Assembly (NCBI RefSeq): GCF_900107375.1 | Contig: NZ_FNPT01000012.1 | Coordinates: 62,001 to 126,000, forward strand | From: Lysobacter sp. yr284 | GTDB taxonomy: Bacteria > Pseudomonadota > Gammaproteobacteria > Xanthomonadales > Xanthomonadaceae | Length of the DNA: 64,000 bases | Direction of reading: 5' to 3' | Shown: positions 57,955 to 64,000 of the stretch, one piece after another | How positions within the stretch are numbered: the stretch's first letter is position 1 | Layout: each line of letters begins with the position of its first letter | Position numbers and translations under genes: made by a program | Notes under the pieces: model-generated | Seen by the model: only the letters and a program-made list of their open reading frames with translations | Database searches by the model: none | What the model was told of the DNA's origin: nothing

Positions 57955-60024
57955 TCAGTAGTTGGCCGGATTGGCGCTGAAAAGGACCGGCACGGTGACC
58001 GCGACGCAGCCGCCGACCGGCAGCGCCACGCCGGTCACGTTGACGGTGTTGCCGCCGGGCGTGCCGCCGCTGCCGGGGCAGGTGCCGGGAACGGCGCCGC
58101 TGCCCGTACAGGTCCAGGTGGTGCTGAGGGTCACGCCGCTGGGCAGGGTGTCGGTGATGGTGGCGCCGTTGGCCGGGTCGGGGCCGCTCTGGTTGCAGGC
58201 GGTGATGACATAGCTCGAACTGCCGCCGGGCGTGTAGTTGGTGCGGCTGTCGTCCTTGCTGATGCTCAGGCTCACCGAGGGCCGCACCACCGGGGTGCTG
58301 GTCGGGGTCGGGTCGGGGCAGGGTGCGGCCGTGGTGCAGTTGGGGTCGCCGCCGCCGGCCACGCGCGCGGTGTTGACCACCGGCCCGGTGGCGTTGAAGT
58401 CGATGGCGACGTTGAAGCCGAAGGTCGAGCCGGCGCCCGCGGCGATCGCCGCGTTGCTCTGGCAGGTCAGCACGTTGGAGGCCGCGGTGCAGGCCCAGTT
58501 GGCGGCGTTGGCGCCGCTCAGCGCGACCGCGCCGTTGGGCACGGTGAGGCCGGCGGGCAGCGCGTCGGTGACGACGATCTGGCCGACGGTGGCGATGTTG
58601 CCGGCGTTGGCGACGGCGATGTTGTAGGTGCCGGTGCCGCCGGCGGTGAAGCTGGCCGGGGTGGCGGTCTTGTCCACCGACAGGTTCACGCAATCCACCG
58701 CGAAGTTGACGCTGGAGCTGTTGTTGGCGGCGTTGATGTCGCCGAAGCGGTCGGTGTTGGAGAAGGCGACGGTGGCGGTGTTGGTCACCGTGGCGTTGCA
58801 GGTGGCGTTGTTGGCGACGGTGCCGGTCACGGTGAAGGTCAGGGTGCCGCCGGGCAGCATCGAATAGCCGCCGGCGATGGCGAGGTTGCCGGTGCCGCTG
58901 GCGGCGGGGCAGGTCGAGCCGGCGCTGGCGGCGCAGGTCCAGCTGACCCCGGTGACCTGGGTGGGAAAGGTGTCGGCGATGTCGGCCGCATCGGTGCCGG
59001 GGATCGTCGGCGCCTGGTTGCCGGCGACCACCGGGTTGATGTCGTTGTTGCTCACCACCAGGGTGTAGGTGACCGGCTGGCCGCGGCGGATGCGCGGGTT
59101 CGAGACGGTCTTGACGATGCCCACGTCGGCCGGCACCGAGGCCAGCATGTTGCGGATCTCGTGGATGTTGTTGAGGCCGCCGGTGGAGGCGGCATAGCCC
59201 ATGCGCAGGTTGGCCGGCGCGGTGTAGTTGAAGTTGACGTTGTTGAGCAGCACGGTCTGGGTGCCGCCGGTCGGGCCCTGCGAAACGGTGACGGTGTAGC
59301 CCGGCTGCGGCGTGTTCGGGATCAGCGCCACCATCAGGTGGTTGCTGGTGGGGCGGGTGGTGACGCTGGGGGTGTCGATGCCGCCGGTCACCGCGGCATT
59401 GGCGAGCCAGCGGTAGCTGTCGCTGGCCGGGCCGCGCAGCACCAGGCGGTCGGACTGGCTGCCGGGGCTGCCGCTGGTGGACGGGCAGCCGCCGGTGACG
59501 CCCGGCAGTTGCCCGGAGAAATTGCCGAACTCGTCCAGGCCCAGGCCGAGGTAGGCGCCGTTGCCGCCGCAATAGCCCAGGCTGCCGCCGGGGTTGCCGC
59601 CCATGGTGCCGGTGGCGTCGTAGAGGAAGAAGGTGGTGCCGTCGGCGCCGTTGCCGCCCCAGTTGACGTAGTCGAACTCGACGGTGACGCCCTGGGTGGA
59701 GGGAAACGAGCCGCCGGTGTAGAGCGCCTGGCCCTGGTGATTGTTGAGGTTGGTGGTCAGGCGCAGCCAGCCGTTGCCGTTGGCGTCGTTGACGTTGTTG
59801 GGGATGGCGCCGTAGCCGCCGGTCAGGATGCCGCTGCGGTTGGTGCCGGGATTGGTGCCGGTGATGGTCCAGCCCGGCTCGGTGTTGTTGCGGAAGGTCG
59901 AGGAGACCTTGAACTGGGCCTGCGCGGCCGGCGCGAACGACAGCGCCAGCGGCAGCGCGAGCAGCAGCCACGGGGCCGCCGAACGCGGGCCACGGTTGCG
60001 CGAACAACGATCGAGTAGGTGCAT
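57955..60024 (-). CDS. Large secreted lectin-like / DUF11-repeat protein
   Basis: About 689 residues. Signal peptide (WLLLALPLALSFAPAAQAQ). Residues ~33-260 look like an L-type lectin-like beta sandwich (VEFDYVNWGGNGADGTTFFL, GYCGGNGAYLGLGLDEFGNF). From ~285 on there are at least three DUF11-type immunoglobulin-like repeats, each opening VKTVSNPRIRRGQPVTYTL, VDKTATPASFTAGGTGTYNI or ISKDDSRTNYTPGGSSSYVI. Each has a W-C or Y-C disulfide pattern. Ends without a sorting or autotransporter domain. Likely surface-associated or released adhesin; partner sugar unknown. Confidence 0.85.
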   Translation of the reverse strand: MHLLDRCSRNRGPRSAAPWLLLALPLALSFAPAAQAQFKVSSTFRNNTEPGWTITGTNPGTNRSGILTGGYGAIPNNVNDANGNGWLRLTTNLNNHQGQALYTGGSFPSTQGVTVEFDYVNWGGNGADGTTFFLYDATGTMGGNPGGSLGYCGGNGAYLGLGLDEFGNFSGQLPGVTGGCPSTSGSPGSQSDRLVLRGPASDSYRWLANAAVTGGIDTPSVTTRPTSNHLMVALIPNTPQPGYTVTVSQGPTGGTQTVLLNNVNFNYTAPANLRMGYAASTGGLNNIHEIRNMLASVPADVGIVKTVSNPRIRRGQPVTYTLVVSNNDINPVVAGNQAPTIPGTDAADIADTFPTQVTGVSWTCAASAGSTCPAASGTGNLAIAGGYSMLPGGTLTFTVTGTVANNATCNATVTNTATVAFSNTDRFGDINAANNSSSVNFAVDCVNLSVDKTATPASFTAGGTGTYNIAVANAGNIATVGQIVVTDALPAGLTVPNGAVALSGANAANWACTAASNVLTCQSNAAIAAGAGSTFGFNVAIDFNATGPVVNTARVAGGGDPNCTTAAPCPDPTPTSTPVVRPSVSLSISKDDSRTNYTPGGSSSYVITACNQSGPDPANGATITDTLPSGVTLSTTWTCTGSGAVPGTCPGSGGTPGGNTVNVTGVALPVGGCVAVTVPVLFSANPANY

Positions 60025-60373
60025 AGCGTTGCGGCTCAGGAGCCGACGTCCCCCATGGGCCCGTCCAGGCGCGATTCGCACGCTCCGCTCAGCTGGATGA
60101 AAATCGCGTAAAAACGTGAGGGCGGTGTGCAGGAAAGCCGGTTGGGTCGCAATTTTCGGGCGACTGGCGGCACGTTGTACGCGCGGTCCGGCGCGAGCGG
60201 CGTGGCGGCTGCGAGGCCGCCGGATGCGCGAGGCCGGGCCGGGCGTCGGGCGAGCCGGCCGGACGCGCCGACGCGGGCGCGGGCCGGGCATCGGGTTTGG
60301 CCCGCGTCCATCGCGGGTCTCGGCGCCCGTCCCGGGCCGCGGCGCGGCGGCCGTGCAGGCGCCAGGCCTTACA
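60025..60373. other. Divergent promoter region, no gene seen
   Basis: 349 bases between the secreted repeat protein and dusA. An AT-richer patch lies at 60095-60120 (GATGAAAATCGCGTAAAAACG) and probably includes the promoter for the secreted protein. The rest is GC-rich with no coherent product. Confidence 0.35.
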
Positions 60374-61405
<1,032 letters not shown>

Positions 61406-61570
61406 GGCCGCGCCGGCGACGCGGGGCCGGTCGCTTCGCCGCCCGATCAGCCCTGCCGCCGCCGCCGGCCCGCGCCGGGGCGTCCGCGGCCGCCGCTGCG
61501 CCGCGCCGGCCCGTCCCGCTGCCCGACCGAGCCCCGCCCGGGGACCGACCCCGTCTTCGAGTCCGAGCCG

Positions 61571-62497
61571 ATGATCACCCGCGACCCGCACGCCTTCTTC
61601 GAACACGCCCGCGGCCTGGCCCCGGACTTCGGCTCGGCCATCGCCCGCGCCGCGTTCCTGGTCGCGCCCGACGGCTTCGCCCGCGCCGAGCAATCGGCCG
61701 GCGACAACCGCTACATGGCGCAGGCCGAGGCCTTCGACGCCGCCCGCGCCGGCGCCCAGCACCGCGCCCTGCACCAGGCGCTGTCGCAGGTGCTGCCGAC
61801 AATCTGCTTCGCCGGCGACCCCGACACGCCCGACGCGCTGTTCCCCAACAACGTCTTCGCCACCGCCCGCGCCGCCGGCGCCGCGCCGCGCTACCTGGTC
61901 GGGCGCATGCGCCACCCGGTGCGCCAGCGCGAGGCCGAGCGCAGCGACATCCGCCGCTTCTTCGAGGACGTGCTGGGCTACGAGGAAGTCGACCTGTCGC
62001 AGCAGCCGCACCCGTGCGAGCTGACCGGCGCGATGGTGATCGACCGTTCGCGCGGGCTCGGCTACGCCGGTCTTTCGGAGCGCTGCGACGAACGCGGCGC
62101 GGCGCTGATGCACCGCGCCTTCGGCCTGCGCGCGACCCTGCTGTTCGACCTGGCCGCGGGCGAGTACCACACCAACGTGGTGCTGGCGGTGCTGGCCGGG
62201 CGCGCCGCCCTGGTCAGCCCGGCCGGATTCGCCGATCCGGCGGTGGCCGCGGCCATCGCCGGGTTCTACGGCAGCCGCGGGATCGTGCTCGACGCCGCCG
62301 AACAGGCCGCCTTCGTCGCCAATGCCATCGCCCTGTCGACGTATACGCTTTGGATGAGCGCGGCCGCGGCCGCGGCGCTGCGCGCGGACACCGCGCAGGC
62401 CCTGGCCTCGGCCGGATTCGCCGTGGCGACGGTGGAGCTGGACGCGATCGAGGCCGCCGGCGGCTCGTTGCGCTGCTGCGTCGGCGAGGTGTTCTGA
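61571..62497 (+). CDS. Arginine-deiminase/amidinotransferase-fold protein
   Basis: About 308 residues. Guanidine-modifying-enzyme pattern: DALFPNNVFATA near residue 96, CELTGAMVIDRSRGLGYAGL with the acidic pair region, catalytic His in AGEYHTNVVLAVL and catalytic Cys in GSLRCCVGEVF at the C-terminus. Members hydrolyse or transfer groups on arginine, citrulline or methylarginines; which one cannot be told. It may belong to the CtlX-like branch. A 165-base GC-rich gap separates it from dusA. Confidence 0.83.
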   Translation: MITRDPHAFFEHARGLAPDFGSAIARAAFLVAPDGFARAEQSAGDNRYMAQAEAFDAARAGAQHRALHQALSQVLPTICFAGDPDTPDALFPNNVFATARAAGAAPRYLVGRMRHPVRQREAERSDIRRFFEDVLGYEEVDLSQQPHPCELTGAMVIDRSRGLGYAGLSERCDERGAALMHRAFGLRATLLFDLAAGEYHTNVVLAVLAGRAALVSPAGFADPAVAAAIAGFYGSRGIVLDAAEQAAFVANAIALSTYTLWMSAAAAAALRADTAQALASAGFAVATVELDAIEAAGGSLRCCVGEVF

Positions 62498-62676
62498 GCA
62501 TGGCCGGACGCCGCCGACCGTCCGCACGGCCCCGCTGTGACGCGGGTCCGGCCCGGCTGAATGGCGCCCGGGGGGCGCCGGAAAAGTTCAGATCGGATTC
62601 ACCGCTGCATTTCGAAAATGCCCGCACGTCGTTTATTCGCCGCAACATCGTTCCGCTGGGGGCTAGTCCGAACGCC

Positions 62677-63015
62677 ATGCACATCCGCTCCGCCCGCATC
62701 CCGTCGCTGCTGCTCGTCGCCTCCCTGGCGGCCGGCAACGCCTGGGCGCAGCACGACGGCGAGCGCTGGCGCGGCCACGACCGGCGCGAAGGCCAGCAGC
62801 AGACCCTGTCCGATTCGGTCCGTCGCTTCGAGAAAGAAAGCGGCGGCGGCCAGGTCCTGAGCGCAGAGCGAGTCCCCTTCGACGGGCGCGACGTCAATCG
62901 GGTCAAGGTGGTCGATTCCAGCGGCCGGGTCCGGGTCTACATGGACGATCCGCAGCAGCGCGGGCGCCGCGACGAAGACCGCCCTACACGCCGCGACGAC
63001 AACAATAACGACTAA
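62677..63015 (+). CDS. Small exported protein preceding the response regulator gene
   Basis: 112 residues. Signal peptide (RIPSLLLVASLAAGNAWAQ). A central region, LSDSVRRFEKESGGGQVLSA, then VPFDGRDVNRVKVVDSSGRV, resembles a single PepSY-like unit. The tail is Arg/Asp/Asn-rich. In related genomes such small proteins often precede phoP-phoQ, suggesting a periplasmic modulator of the two-component pair; here this is inferred from the 60-base spacing to the regulator gene. Confidence 0.78.
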   Translation: MHIRSARIPSLLLVASLAAGNAWAQHDGERWRGHDRREGQQQTLSDSVRRFEKESGGGQVLSAERVPFDGRDVNRVKVVDSSGRVRVYMDDPQQRGRRDEDRPTRRDDNNND

Positions 63016-63075
63016 CCTTCGCTCCGACGGTCCGCAAAACGATCCTGTCGGGCCGAAATCATCAAGGGAGTGCCC

Positions 63076-63759
63076 ATGCGAATTCTGCTGGTCGAAGACG
63101 AAGCGCCGCTGCGCGAGACCCTGGCTGCGCGCCTCAAGCGCGAGGGCTTCGCGGTCGATGCCGCGCAAGACGGCGAGGAGGGCCTGTACATGGGCCGCGA
63201 GGTGCCGTTCGACCTGGGCATCATCGACCTGGGCCTGCCCAAGATGTCGGGCATGGAGCTGATCAAGGCGCTGCGCGACGAGGGCAAGAAGTTCCCGGTG
63301 CTGATCCTGACCGCGCGTTCGAGCTGGCAGGACAAGGTCGAGGGCCTCAAGCAGGGCGCCGACGATTACCTGGTCAAGCCGTTCCACGTCGAAGAGCTGC
63401 TGGCCCGCCTCAACGCGCTGGTGCGCCGCGCCGCCGGCTGGAGCAAGCCGACCCTGGAATGCGGGCCGGTCATGCTCGACCTGGCCGCGCAGACGGTCAG
63501 CGTCAACGGCGGCAACGTCGACCTGACCAGCTACGAGTACAAGGTGCTGGAATACCTGATGATGCACGCCGGCGAGCTGGTCTCGAAGGCCGACCTCACC
63601 GAACACATCTACCAGCAGGACTTCGACCGCGACTCCAACGTGCTGGAAGTGTTCATCGGCCGCCTGCGCAAGAAGCTCGATCCCGATGGCGCGCTCAAGC
63701 CGATCGAGACCGTGCGCGGCCGCGGCTACCGTTTCGCGATTCCCCGCAGCGGCGATTGA
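63076..63759 (+). CDS. phoP: PhoP-type two-component response regulator
   Basis: About 227 residues. Receiver domain: MRILLVEDEAPLRETLAARL, phospho-acceptor Asp in LGIIDLGLPKMSG, LILTARSSWQDKVEGLKQGA and Lys in DDYLVKPFHVEELLAR. OmpR-type winged helix: VDLTSYEYKVLEYLMMHAGE, SNVLEVFIGRLRKKLDPDG, ETVRGRGYRF. AAGGGAG precedes the ATG; a GTG two codons earlier is less likely. In Xanthomonadaceae PhoP responds to divalent cations, envelope stress and antimicrobial peptides. The sensor should be the next gene. Confidence 0.92.
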   Translation: MRILLVEDEAPLRETLAARLKREGFAVDAAQDGEEGLYMGREVPFDLGIIDLGLPKMSGMELIKALRDEGKKFPVLILTARSSWQDKVEGLKQGADDYLVKPFHVEELLARLNALVRRAAGWSKPTLECGPVMLDLAAQTVSVNGGNVDLTSYEYKVLEYLMMHAGELVSKADLTEHIYQQDFDRDSNVLEVFIGRLRKKLDPDGALKPIETVRGRGYRFAIPRSGD

Positions 63760-63798
63760 GCCGCTCGCCCGCCGACCGCGCACGTTGACAGCATTCGC

Positions 63799-63826
63799 GC
63801 GGCGGCGATCCAATAGGCCGCCGCTT
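63799..63826 (+). terminator. Possible hairpin/attenuator after phoP
   Basis: GCGGCGG pairs with CCGCCGC around 12 bases and is followed by TTTC. It may reduce read-through into the next gene. Confidence 0.35.
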
Positions 63827-63975
63827 TCGCGGCGGCATGCCCATTTCCCGGCCGACATCGCGCCGGCGATGGTTTCCCCAGTTCGGTCCCAGGAGCAGTT
63901 CGGACCCATGCGGCCCGCGCCACCCACCGCAGCGGCCCAGACGGTCCTGTCGGCCGCAACCGCCCGGCGGTCGCC

Positions 63976-64000
63976 ATGAGCTGGGGCCAGCCGCGTTCGC
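63976..64000 (+). CDS. Start of the next gene, probably the sensor kinase
   Basis: ATG followed by codons MSWGQPRS up to the window edge. Only eight residues are visible. Identity as the PhoQ-like histidine kinase is inferred from the preceding phoP; the 216-base gap leaves room for a separate promoter. Confidence 0.35.

Overview
The window looks like chromosomal DNA of a high-GC gammaproteobacterium of the family Xanthomonadaceae, most likely Lysobacter. This rests on the roughly 70% GC coding style, the gene content (secreted hydrolases, Atm1-type exporter, PhoP-type regulator next to a small periplasmic protein) and a dispersed intergenic palindrome built on GTCGGGCCTGAAGGCCCTCC. No phage, insertion sequence, CRISPR array, rRNA operon or canonical tRNA gene was seen.

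Layout. 1-4.1 kb: a vgrG (type VI secretion spike) that runs off the left edge, an AT-richer gap, and two translationally coupled unknown genes. 4.1-9.3 kb: alkaline phosphatase with a coupled exported partner, then secreted and hypothetical proteins. 9.4-13.6 kb: a GST/ArsR/SRPBCC operon and an ATP-grasp/lipoprotein pair. 13.7-16.8 kb: an unsaturated-fatty-acid module, with a FabR/DesT-like repressor divergent from a ferredoxin reductase and an acyl desaturase. 16.8-30 kb: mixed metabolism and regulation (two GSTs, LysR, Lrp, sterol-desaturase-family protein, zinc-less sirtuin, amidohydrolase, MESH1-type alarmone hydrolase, aldo/keto reductase, 6-phosphogluconate dehydrogenase). 30.5-48.3 kb: envelope and secreted functions (GH8 glycanase, small Cys-rich peptide, AmiD-like amidase, APC permease, lytic transglycosylase, PQQ sugar dehydrogenase, an AlkZ-like DNA glycosylase operon, EF-hand protein, HAD phosphatase). 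48.5-51.4 kb: an Atm1-type ABC exporter and a class D beta-lactamase-like protein without its catalytic Ser and Lys.

The centrepiece is 51.5-57.9 kb, an RNA-repair island. The sigma-54 activator gene rtcR is divergent from rsr (Ro60/TROVE protein), rtcB (RNA ligase) and rtcA (RNA 3'-phosphate cyclase). The control region has an inverted-repeat candidate activator site, an exact IHF consensus and a clean -24/-12 promoter. The 720 bases between rsr and rtcB do not encode protein. They hold a run of GC-rich hairpins, six of which carry GGA in the loop as in CsrA/RsmA-binding RNAs. Next come three Y-RNA-like elements repeating with an exact 156-base spacing. Two of them contain a tRNA-like module in permuted order (T-arm, capped acceptor-like stem, D-arm), and the third lacks it.

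After rtcA come a large secreted lectin-like/DUF11 protein, dusA, an arginine-deiminase-fold protein and a PhoP-like regulator. The window ends within the first codons of the next gene, probably a sensor kinase. Other unexplained structures are a pair of similar 135-147-base intergenic leaders (36.9 and 43.9 kb), a degenerate ~44-base tandem repeat (38.8-39.0 kb) and at least ten copies of the dispersed palindrome. All assignments come from reading the sequence and remembered family features. No database search was run.
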